In this document: one piece after another, positions 8,574 through 15,788 of the stretch
How the letters are laid out: each line of letters begins with the position of its first letter
Position numbering within the stretch: the stretch's first letter is position 1
Assembly (NCBI RefSeq): GCF_014650495.1
Contig: NZ_BMVB01000013.1
Location: forward strand, 62,001 to 126,000
Source of the DNA: Streptomyces cinnamoneus
GTDB taxonomy: Bacteria; Actinomycetota; Actinomycetes; Streptomycetales; Streptomycetaceae
DNA length: 64,000 bases
Direction: 5' to 3'
Program-made: the position numbers and the translations under genes
The notes under the pieces: generated by a model
Told to the model about the DNA's origin: nothing
The model's input: only the letters and a program-made list of their open reading frames with translations
Database searches by the model: none

Positions 8574-9974
8574 ATGAATGCGCAGGGGGAACGCTGGACG
8601 GCGGAGCAGGTGCTCGCACTGGCTCCTGACGCCGCATCACGCAAGGCGGGGACCAAGCTCGCGACACCCGGCCCGTGGTCGGGCGCGGGCACGGACGGGG
8701 GCGGCCGCGCGGACGGGGGCGCGGGCTCGGTGTGGGGGGAGTGCAAGGGCAGCGGCAGCACGCCGTACCGCACGGTCGTGGACCTGGCGGGGCAGGACGG
8801 CCCCGCCTTCCACTGCAGTTGCCCGAGCCGCAAGTTCCCGTGCAAGCACGCCCTGGGCCTGCTGCTGTTGTGGGCGGATGGCGAGGCTGCCGTGCCGTCC
8901 GCCGCCGGGGCGCCGCCCGGCTGGGCGGGGCAGTGGCTGGAGCGGCGACGTCAGCGCGCGGAGCGGGCGCCGGGCGGCGCGCCCGCCTCTGCGGAGCGGG
9001 CGCCGGCCAATGCGGAGGCGGCCCGGCGCCGCGCGGAGCGCCGGGCGCAGCGGATCGCCGCGGGCGCAACGGAGTTGGAGCAGCGGCTGGCCGACCTGCT
9101 GCGGGGCGGGCTCGCGGCCGTCGAGGGCGCGGGCTACGGACAGTGGGACGAGACGGCGGCCCGCATGGTCGACGCCCAGGCGCCGGGTCTGGCAGCGCAC
9201 GTACGGGAGTTGGCGGCTGCGGCCGGCTCGGGGGCCGGCATGGAGTGGGCCTCCAGACTGCTGGAGGAGTGCGCCCTGCTGCACACGCTCAACCAGGGCT
9301 TTCTGCGCGTCGACCGGCTTCCGGAGCCGCTGGCCGCGACGGTCCGGGCCCGCGTCGGCATCACCTCGGACGCAGCGGCGCTGCTGGCCTCCGCCCCGCC
9401 CGTGCGGGACCACTGGCTCGTCCTGGCCCAGCGTGACAGTGACGACGGCCGTCTGATCACCCGCCGCATCTGGCTCCACGGCCGGAGCACGGGCCGCATG
9501 GCTCTTCTCCTCTCCTACGGCGCGGCCGGCCGTGCGCCCGAGCTGTCCCTGCCGGTGGGGCTGGCCGTGGACGCCGATCTCGTCTTCCACCCGTCCGCGC
9601 GGCCGCTGCGCGCGGTGCTGGGCACCCGGCACGGCGCCCCGGCACCCTGTCCGGAACCGCCCCCGGGCGGGGACACGACGGCGGCGCTGCGCACCTACGG
9701 CGAGGCCCTGCGGGACGACCCCTGGCTGGAGGCGTGGCCGGTGGTGCTGTCCGCGGTGGCGCCGGTCCCGGGCGCGGACGGCCGCGGCTGGCAAGTGGCC
9801 GACGCGGACGGCCCGTCGGCGCTTCCCGTCGACCCCCGGTGCGAGGGGGACAGTGCGGGGTTGTGGCGGCTCGCGGCGATATCCGGCGATGGCCCGGTGC
9901 GGGTCTTCGGGGAGTGCGGCCACCGGGGCTTCACGCCGCTGGCGGCGTGGGCACCGGACGCGGTGGCGCTCTGA
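8574..9974 (+). CDS. SWIM zinc-finger protein (YehQ-like)
   Basis: A 466-aa protein with a SWIM zinc finger. The CxC-x6-CxH signature is HCSCPSRKFPCKH, with Cys81, Cys83, Cys90 and His92. A charged Arg/Ala/Glu-rich coiled-coil-like segment follows at about residues 120-165. The remainder has no fold I recognise. SWIM domains bind DNA or protein. I chose ATG 8574, giving MNAQGERWTAEQVL. There is no Shine-Dalgarno, but the PafBC-type -10 ends 7 nt upstream, so leaderless translation fits; a TTG 30 bp upstream lies inside the promoter. It is divergent from the MoxR operon and precedes the DUF5691 gene by 82 bp. Confidence 0.88.
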   Translation: MNAQGERWTAEQVLALAPDAASRKAGTKLATPGPWSGAGTDGGGRADGGAGSVWGECKGSGSTPYRTVVDLAGQDGPAFHCSCPSRKFPCKHALGLLLLWADGEAAVPSAAGAPPGWAGQWLERRRQRAERAPGGAPASAERAPANAEAARRRAERRAQRIAAGATELEQRLADLLRGGLAAVEGAGYGQWDETAARMVDAQAPGLAAHVRELAAAAGSGAGMEWASRLLEECALLHTLNQGFLRVDRLPEPLAATVRARVGITSDAAALLASAPPVRDHWLVLAQRDSDDGRLITRRIWLHGRSTGRMALLLSYGAAGRAPELSLPVGLAVDADLVFHPSARPLRAVLGTRHGAPAPCPEPPPGGDTTAALRTYGEALRDDPWLEAWPVVLSAVAPVPGADGRGWQVADADGPSALPVDPRCEGDSAGLWRLAAISGDGPVRVFGECGHRGFTPLAAWAPDAVAL

Positions 9975-9988
9975 GCACCTACCGGCCG

Positions 9989-10026
9989 TCCCCCCCTTCT
10001 CCCTCCCCCTCCCCTCCCCCTTCTTC
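9989..10026 (+). other. 38-nt uninterrupted pyrimidine tract
   Basis: Every base from 9989 to 10026 on the plus strand is C or T, mostly C. It lies between the SWIM stop codon and the DUF5691 ribosome site. No hairpin or promoter is visible here. Such a C-rich tract could act in Rho-dependent termination or RNA-protein binding, but nothing in the sequence proves this. Confidence 0.6.
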
Positions 10027-10056
10027 AGCGACGGTCCCGCAGCGAGGAGCAGGCAC

Positions 10057-11667
10057 ATGACCACCACTTGGAACGATCTCGTCACCACCGCGCTGCTCGG
10101 TACCGAGCGGCGTGCCGTGCCCGTGGGCGTCCGGGAGCCGGGGCAGGAGCCCGCCGGGGCGCTGCTGGACGCCGCCGCGGTGCGGACCGTGCAGCGGCGG
10201 GCGGCTCTGCTGCCGGTCGCGGCGAGAGCGCGGCCCGAGCCCGCGCCGGAGGACGGGCGGCCGCCGCTGCCCGCCGCCGCGCGGCTGCGGCTGGAGCGGC
10301 TGCTCGCCGACCGGGCCGGCGCCGGCGGCGGGGGGCGCCGGGGCGGCGCAGCGCCCGACCTCACCGAGCTGTTGCCGCAGTGGCTGGCCGCGGCCAACGG
10401 GCACGGGTTCAGGGCCCCGGAGGCACTGCTGCCCGCGCTGCTGGAGGCCGCCCGGGCCCGGAGCGACCTGCGGCCGGAGGCGCTGGCCCTGGGCGGGCCC
10501 CGGGCCCTGTGGCTGGCCCGGCTCAACCCGCAGTGGAAGTACGCGCTGCGCGGTGACGCGGCCGGTGGTGCGGCGCTCGCCGCGAGCGGCGTTGTCGCCG
10601 GGGCGGAGGGGCGGCACGTCTGGGAGGAGGGGTTGTTCGCGGAGCGGGTGGCCGTGCTCGCGGCCCTGCGGCGGCGGGACCCGGCGGCGGGGCGCGAGCT
10701 GCTGGGCTCGACCTGGGGGAAGGAGCGGGCGGAGGACCGGCTGATGTTCCTGGACGTCCTGCGCGAGCAGCTCTCCCCCGCCGACGAGCCGTTCCTGGAG
10801 CAGGCCCTGTCGGACCGGAGCCGCAACGTCCGTTCCGCTGCTGCCGAGCTGCTGACCACGCTGCCCGGTTCTGCGCTCGCGGCCCGGATGGCCGCCCGGG
10901 CCCGGGCCTGCGTCGCCCTGGACCGCACCACGGACGGCGGCCCGCGCATCGTGGTGGAGGCGCCGCCCGAGTGCGACGGGGGGATGGAGCGGGACGGCGT
11001 CGTGGCCAAGCCGCCGTCGGGGCGGGGTGAGCGGTCGTGGTGGCTGAGCCAGTTGGTGGAGGCGGCCCCGCTGGAGATCTGGTGCGAGCGGCTGGGGGTG
11101 GGCGGGGCGGCGGAGGCCGTGGCACTGCCGGTCGCCGACGGCTGGCAGGCGGACCTGCACGCCGCGTGGTGCCGCGCCGCCGTCCGGCAGGGAAATGCCG
11201 AGTGGTCACGGGCGCTGCTGGGGCCCGCGGCCCACCCGCCCGCGCCGCAGGGCTCGTCCTGGCTGGACCCGGCCAGGCTGCTCTCGGCCCTGCCGGCCGG
11301 GGAGCGGGCGGCGTGGGTGGCCGAGTTCATCGCGGTCCACGGTTTGTCGGAGGCGTTCCGGCTGCTGGGCGTGTGCGCGGTGCCGTGGGCGGAGCCGCTG
11401 GGCGCGGCGGTGGTGGACGCCCTGGACAGCGCCCGCGACGCGGGCGGCTACCCCTGGAGCTTCAGCGGCGTCATGGGCCTGGCAGAACGCTGCCTGAACC
11501 CGGCCCAGGCCGACCGCCTGAGCGTCCTGACCACTGCTCCGGGCGGGCCGGCGGTGGCGTCCGACTACTGGACGGAGGCGTTCCAACGTCTGATAGGCAC
11601 CCTGCGCCTACGCGCCACGATGCAGAGGGAACTCGCCGAGGGCGCGCCCGAGAAGACCGCCCGGTAG
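10057..11667 (+). CDS. DUF5691 family protein
   Basis: A 536-aa protein of unknown function with the DUF5691 start TTTWNDLVTTALLGTERR. The middle contains HEAT-like helical repeats, for example EDRLMFLDVLREQLSPADEP followed by LSDRSRNVRSAAAELLTTLP. ATG 10057 follows a GCGAGGAGC ribosome site; the open frame further upstream is non-coding. It follows the SWIM gene and, in other bacteria as I recall, co-occurs with MoxR, DUF5682, VWA and SWIM genes, so it probably belongs to the same machine. The C-terminus is followed by a repeat-rich spacer. Confidence 0.85.
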   Translation: MTTTWNDLVTTALLGTERRAVPVGVREPGQEPAGALLDAAAVRTVQRRAALLPVAARARPEPAPEDGRPPLPAAARLRLERLLADRAGAGGGGRRGGAAPDLTELLPQWLAAANGHGFRAPEALLPALLEAARARSDLRPEALALGGPRALWLARLNPQWKYALRGDAAGGAALAASGVVAGAEGRHVWEEGLFAERVAVLAALRRRDPAAGRELLGSTWGKERAEDRLMFLDVLREQLSPADEPFLEQALSDRSRNVRSAAAELLTTLPGSALAARMAARARACVALDRTTDGGPRIVVEAPPECDGGMERDGVVAKPPSGRGERSWWLSQLVEAAPLEIWCERLGVGGAAEAVALPVADGWQADLHAAWCRAAVRQGNAEWSRALLGPAAHPPAPQGSSWLDPARLLSALPAGERAAWVAEFIAVHGLSEAFRLLGVCAVPWAEPLGAAVVDALDSARDAGGYPWSFSGVMGLAERCLNPAQADRLSVLTTAPGGPAVASDYWTEAFQRLIGTLRLRATMQRELAEGAPEKTAR

Positions 11668-12255
11668 CCCCGCGGCCACCGCCCGGCGAGCGGTGCGCCA
11701 CTACGGGTGCGGCAGCGACGTCTGCCGAGCCGGGGGGCGGGGCGAGTCCTGTCGCCGCCACCGGCGCGCGGTGGACGCCACCGCGGGCGGGGCGGCGGCA
11801 GCCGCTGAGCCATCGGGGTGGGGGCGCGCGCAGTCGCCGCGGCCGCGGGAGCGACGTCTGCCGTGCCGGGGGGCGGGGGCGAGTCCTGTCGCCGCCACCG
11901 CGGACGGGCGCAACGCCCCGCCGCCACCGGCGCGCGGTGGGCGCCGGTGGCAGCCGCTGAGCCATCGGGGTGGGGCGTGCGGCAGTCGCCGTGGCCACGG
12001 AGGCGGCACAAGGGCCCGCGGGCCTCGCCGCGCGGGCCGCTACCGGCGGTGGGGCGGCGCCGTCGGGCCCCGGCGCCCGGTCCGTCCGCGGCAGGGCGCC
12101 GGGGCGGGTGGTTCGTCGCTCCGGGTGGGACGGCGCGGCGGCGGGGCGACATGGGCCCCTGGAGGCACAGCGCCCCGGCGCAGGGCCGGGGGGCGACGGC
12201 CGCCGTGCCGTCGGGGCAGGGCCCATCGGCGGCCGCCGAAGACAGGCGTCGGACG
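11668..12255. other. 588-bp intergenic spacer with internal duplication
   Basis: No gene is supported here on either strand. The DUF5691 gene ends at 11667 and icmB ends at 12256, so the spacer lies between convergent genes. It holds a duplicated block (see 11715-11992) and, at 12173-12191, a short hairpin CCCCGGC/GCCGGGG that may end icmB transcription. The rest is very GC-rich filler. Confidence 0.7.
11715..11992. repeat. Two-copy diverged direct repeat
   Basis: A block beginning GCGACGTCTGCCG and containing GAGTCCTGTCGCCGCCACC occurs at 11715-11762 and again at 11851-11898. A second block with GGCGCGCGGTGG and CAGCCGCTGAGCCATCGGGG occurs at about 11762-11840 and 11928-11992. The copies keep the same order, so this is a roughly 135-bp segment duplicated in tandem with small indels and substitutions. 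Confidence 0.75.
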
Positions 12256-12669
<414 letters not shown>

Positions 12670-13053
12670 CACTGCCTCCATGTACGTGCCAGTACGTGCC
12701 GTCAACCGGCCGCGAGGTCTCCCCGGGCCCAGGCGCCGGGGACGTGAACGAACGTTATCCCCCAGCATCCCGCACGCGGCCGTTTCGCGGTGGAGACCGA
12801 GGGGGAAATCACACGTGGGACACCACGTTCGCTACGCACCGTTCCCGCACCCCGCGTCTCACGGGCCGCAAGTGCCCCTCGGAGCGAGTCGCCGGGCCGC
12901 GGAACGGTCGCGAGGGGAGCCGCGACGAGGCCGCCGCGCCCCTGTGCCGACAGCCGCGCGGCACAGCGGTCCGGCCGGCAGCGCACAGCTGCCCGGGAGG
13001 GCACACGGGGGAGAGGGTCGCTCCCTGCGTGCTGTTCGGGAGGTCGGTCGGCC
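12670..13053. other. Divergent intergenic region between icmB and the lipase gene
   Basis: These 384 bp separate two divergent genes and should hold both promoters. A direct repeat of GTACGTGCC with a 10-bp period lies at 12682-12700, just upstream of icmB. Open frames across this stretch have atypical composition and no recognisable protein, so I call no gene. Confidence 0.55.
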
Positions 13054-13947
13054 ATGGGAGCCTTGCCTTTGTCGGTTCTCCATATCTTCTTGCGCCCTTG
13101 TGCTCTTGTGCGTCCATCGGCCGCACTCGTGCGCTCCACGGTGCTGGAGCTGGCGATCCTCGCCGGGCATCTGCTGGTCTACCCGACCGGCATGGCCCAG
13201 GAGCGCCGGCCGCCGCCGGTGCCCGTACCCGCACCCGTACCCGCGCCCGCCCCCGTGCCCCCGCCGGCACCTGCCGCCCCCACCTCCACTGCGGCCGCAC
13301 CCGCCCCCGCGGGCCGTGCGCCCGTGCTGCTCCTCCACGGCTTCATCGACAACCGTTCGGTGTTCGTCCTGCTGCGGCGCTCACTGCGCCGGCACGGCTG
13401 GCAGCAGGTCTGGTCCCTCAACTACTCCCCGCTGACGTGCGATCTCCGCACCGCGGCCGCGATGCTCGGCCGGCACGTCGAGGAGGTCTGCGCCCGCACC
13501 GGCCGGGAGCGGGTCGACATGGTGGGCCACAGCCTCGGCGGCCTGATCGCCCGCTACTACGTCCAGCGGCTGGGCGGCGACGCCCGCGTCCGCACCCTCG
13601 TCACGCTCGGCACCCCGCACGGCGGCACGCGCGTCGCGCCCCTGATGTCCGCCCATCCCCTGGTTCGGCAGATGCGCCCCGATTCGGATGTCATCGCGGA
13701 GTTGGGCGAGCCCGCCCCGCATTGCACGACGCATTTCATCTCCTTCTGGAGCGACCTCGATCAGATCATGGTCCCCGTCGAGACGGCCGCTATCGATCAC
13801 CCGGATCTCATTTCGCGCAATGTGCGCGTGAGCGGCGTGGGCCATCTCGCCCTGCCCGTGCACCCGGAGGTGGCGGCGGGGATCCGGCAGGCGCTGACCT
13901 CGGACGAGGCGGAGACGGGCGCCACGGGGGCCGCGTCCGTCGCCTGA
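13054..13947 (+). CDS. Alpha/beta hydrolase, lipase-type
   Basis: A 297-aa lipase/esterase. The nucleophile elbow is GHSLGG within RVDMVGHSLGGLIARYYV, the oxyanion region is APVLLLHGFIDNR, and a C-terminal VGHLALPVHP supplies the likely catalytic His. The first 50 residues contain a hydrophobic stretch (VRSTVLELAILAGHLLVY), then a Pro/Ala repeat of PVPAPVPAP type, so the enzyme is probably membrane-anchored or exported on a flexible tether. ATG 13054 has GGGAGG about 9 nt upstream. It is divergent from icmB. The substrate cannot be read from the sequence. Confidence 0.88.
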   Translation: MGALPLSVLHIFLRPCALVRPSAALVRSTVLELAILAGHLLVYPTGMAQERRPPPVPVPAPVPAPAPVPPPAPAAPTSTAAAPAPAGRAPVLLLHGFIDNRSVFVLLRRSLRRHGWQQVWSLNYSPLTCDLRTAAAMLGRHVEEVCARTGRERVDMVGHSLGGLIARYYVQRLGGDARVRTLVTLGTPHGGTRVAPLMSAHPLVRQMRPDSDVIAELGEPAPHCTTHFISFWSDLDQIMVPVETAAIDHPDLISRNVRVSGVGHLALPVHPEVAAGIRQALTSDEAETGATGAASVA

Positions 13948-14070
13948 TCATCCGGGATTGAGCCGGATACGGATCGAACGAATATCGAACGCCGGGTCGA
14001 CCCATCACGGCCCACTCCGCCAAAAGGCGACTAAATGCCCGGTCCCCGACCGGCCGAAACGCGAGGAAGA

Positions 14071-14100
14071 TTGTCGTCGTCGCATACCGCCGGGTACAGT
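14071..14100 (+). promoter_or_regulatory. Candidate vegetative promoter for the M23 peptidase
   Basis: TTGTCG at 14071-14076 and TACAGT at 14095-14100 are separated by 18 bp, which fits the main Streptomyces sigma factor (TTGNCN ... TANNNT). The predicted transcription start lies about 25 nt before the start codon. Two copies of ATCGAACG, 11 bp apart (13973-13980 and 13984-13991), lie further upstream and could be an activator site. Confidence 0.5.
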
Positions 14101-14130
14101 CGCCGCTAATTCTCCTGCTGCCAAGGCGAA

Positions 14131-15726
14131 ATGGAAGTGGTGGTGAACGACCGTCACCCGTCGGCGGGCCCGGCTCCGTCCGTTCCCGCTCCCGATGCCT
14201 CCTACGGGCACTACGCCTCGTACGAGCAGCAGAGCATTCCGCAGGGCCATACCGCGTACGACGGTTACAGCTCCGGCCAGTGGGACACCACGGGCCAATG
14301 GGGCACCACCGGACACACCCAAACGTGGGATTTCAGCGGTTACGACCTTTCCGGCCACACGGGACACTCGGGTCACACCGACCCCCTGGGTCAGCACCAC
14401 ACCGGGCAGCACCACACCGGTGAGTACAGCGGCCAGTGGGAGACAGGCGCCTGGAGCGCGGCCGGTTCGCCGGCCGGTGTGTACGACACCTCCGGCCAGG
14501 GTTACCAGTGGGACCAGTGGGGCACGGGCGGCTACGACCAGGCCCACGCCCAGGGTTGGGACGGGACCGGGCAGTACGCCTCCGGCACATGGGACACCAC
14601 GGGCCAGTCGGACACGTCCGGCCAGTGGGACATCAGCACCCAGCAGACGCAGATGTGGGACACCAGCGCCTACGCCTCCATGGAGAACCACCGGCAGGCG
14701 CCTGTGCAGGCCGCTCCCGCCGTCGCGGCCGAAGTCCCGCACTCGCCCACCGTGATGGTCGACGTCTCCGGTCTCGACCTCGACGCCGCGCCCGCGCCCG
14801 CACCCACTGCCGCCGTCCCCGCCGCCCGGACCGTCGCCGACGCCGAGACCCGCACCATAAGCGTCCTCGACCTGGAGCCCGAGCAGGCGGAGCAGGACGC
14901 ACCGGACACCGCGGGCGCCGCGCTCCCCTCCCCCTCCCGGGCGAGTCACGACGACGCCCCGGACCGCGCCCGCGCCAACCGGCGCAAGGGCTCACCGCCC
15001 CGCACCGGTTACCGTCCGCGCCGCAAGGCGCTGCTGACGGTGGCCGTGCCCTCGGTCGCCGTCATGGGCGTGGCCGGCATCGCCGCCGCCTCCGTGATGT
15101 CCGGCGGCGAGAAGGACACCCCGCAGACCACCGCCGCCTCGGCCCCCGACACGGCCGTCAAGACCCAGGCGGCCAACAGCAAGCTGGACACCCAGCTCGC
15201 GAGCCTCAGCCGGGGTGCCGACGACTTCGCCAGCCGCGCCAACCGCACCCAGGAGCGCATCGACCTCAAGGCCCGCCAGGACGAGGAGCGCAAGCGCAAG
15301 GCGGAGGAGGCGGCGAAGAAGGAGCGCGAGCGGCCGAAGTACTCGCTCCCCGTCGCGCAGCACGGGCTGAGCGCGATGTACGGGCAGGCGGGCGTCAACT
15401 GGATGTCCGTGCACACCGGCATCGACTTCCCCGTCAGCTACGGCACGCCCGTCATGGCCGCCACCGACGGCACCGTCCGTACGCAGTACAACGTGGCCTA
15501 CGGAAACATGGCCATAGTGACGTCACCCGACGGCACCGAGACCTGGTACTGCCACCTCAGCAGCACCAAGGTGCGCTCCGGGCCCGTCAAGGCCGGGGAC
15601 GTCATCGCCTACTCCGGCAACTCCGGCAACTCCACCGGCCCTCACCTGCACTTCGAGGTGCGGCCCGGCGGCTCGGCCGTCGACCCGCTGCCCTGGCTGC
15701 GCAGCCACGGCTTCGACCCCACGTAG
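14131..15726 (+). CDS. M23 family peptidoglycan metallopeptidase
   Basis: A 531-aa envelope endopeptidase. The C-terminal LytM/M23 domain (about residues 405-520) has the zinc ligands HTGIDFPVSYG (HxxxD) and GPHLHFEV (HxH). A transmembrane segment (ALLTVAVPSVAVMGVAGIAA) at about residue 303 follows a 300-residue N-terminal region rich in Gly, Gln, Thr and Trp with repeats such as GQWDTTGQW and TGHTGHSGHT. A coiled coil (KARQDEERKRKAEEAAKKE) links membrane and enzyme. The ATG at 14131 is used; a GTG at 14143 giving MNDRHPSAG is an equally good start with GGAAG in front. Confidence 0.9.
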   Translation: MEVVVNDRHPSAGPAPSVPAPDASYGHYASYEQQSIPQGHTAYDGYSSGQWDTTGQWGTTGHTQTWDFSGYDLSGHTGHSGHTDPLGQHHTGQHHTGEYSGQWETGAWSAAGSPAGVYDTSGQGYQWDQWGTGGYDQAHAQGWDGTGQYASGTWDTTGQSDTSGQWDISTQQTQMWDTSAYASMENHRQAPVQAAPAVAAEVPHSPTVMVDVSGLDLDAAPAPAPTAAVPAARTVADAETRTISVLDLEPEQAEQDAPDTAGAALPSPSRASHDDAPDRARANRRKGSPPRTGYRPRRKALLTVAVPSVAVMGVAGIAAASVMSGGEKDTPQTTAASAPDTAVKTQAANSKLDTQLASLSRGADDFASRANRTQERIDLKARQDEERKRKAEEAAKKERERPKYSLPVAQHGLSAMYGQAGVNWMSVHTGIDFPVSYGTPVMAATDGTVRTQYNVAYGNMAIVTSPDGTETWYCHLSSTKVRSGPVKAGDVIAYSGNSGNSTGPHLHFEVRPGGSAVDPLPWLRSHGFDPT

Positions 15727-15741
15727 GACGCGGGTACGGAA

Positions 15742-15767
15742 CCGGGCCGGTACGAAAACCGGCCCGG
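15742..15767. terminator. Bidirectional terminator between M23 gene and pcrA
   Basis: A 9-bp perfect stem CCGGGCCGG/CCGGCCCGG encloses the loop TACGAAAA. It sits 15 nt after the M23 stop and 21 nt after the pcrA stop, so it can serve both convergent genes. Confidence 0.75.
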
Positions 15768-15788
15768 CCCGCGCTGCGTCTCCGCCCG

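Noticed and set aside
13992..14130. A ydaO (c-di-AMP) riboswitch before the M23 peptidase
   Set aside because: Such riboswitches precede many Streptomyces cell-wall hydrolase genes, but the predicted leader here is only about 25 nt and lacks the conserved motifs.
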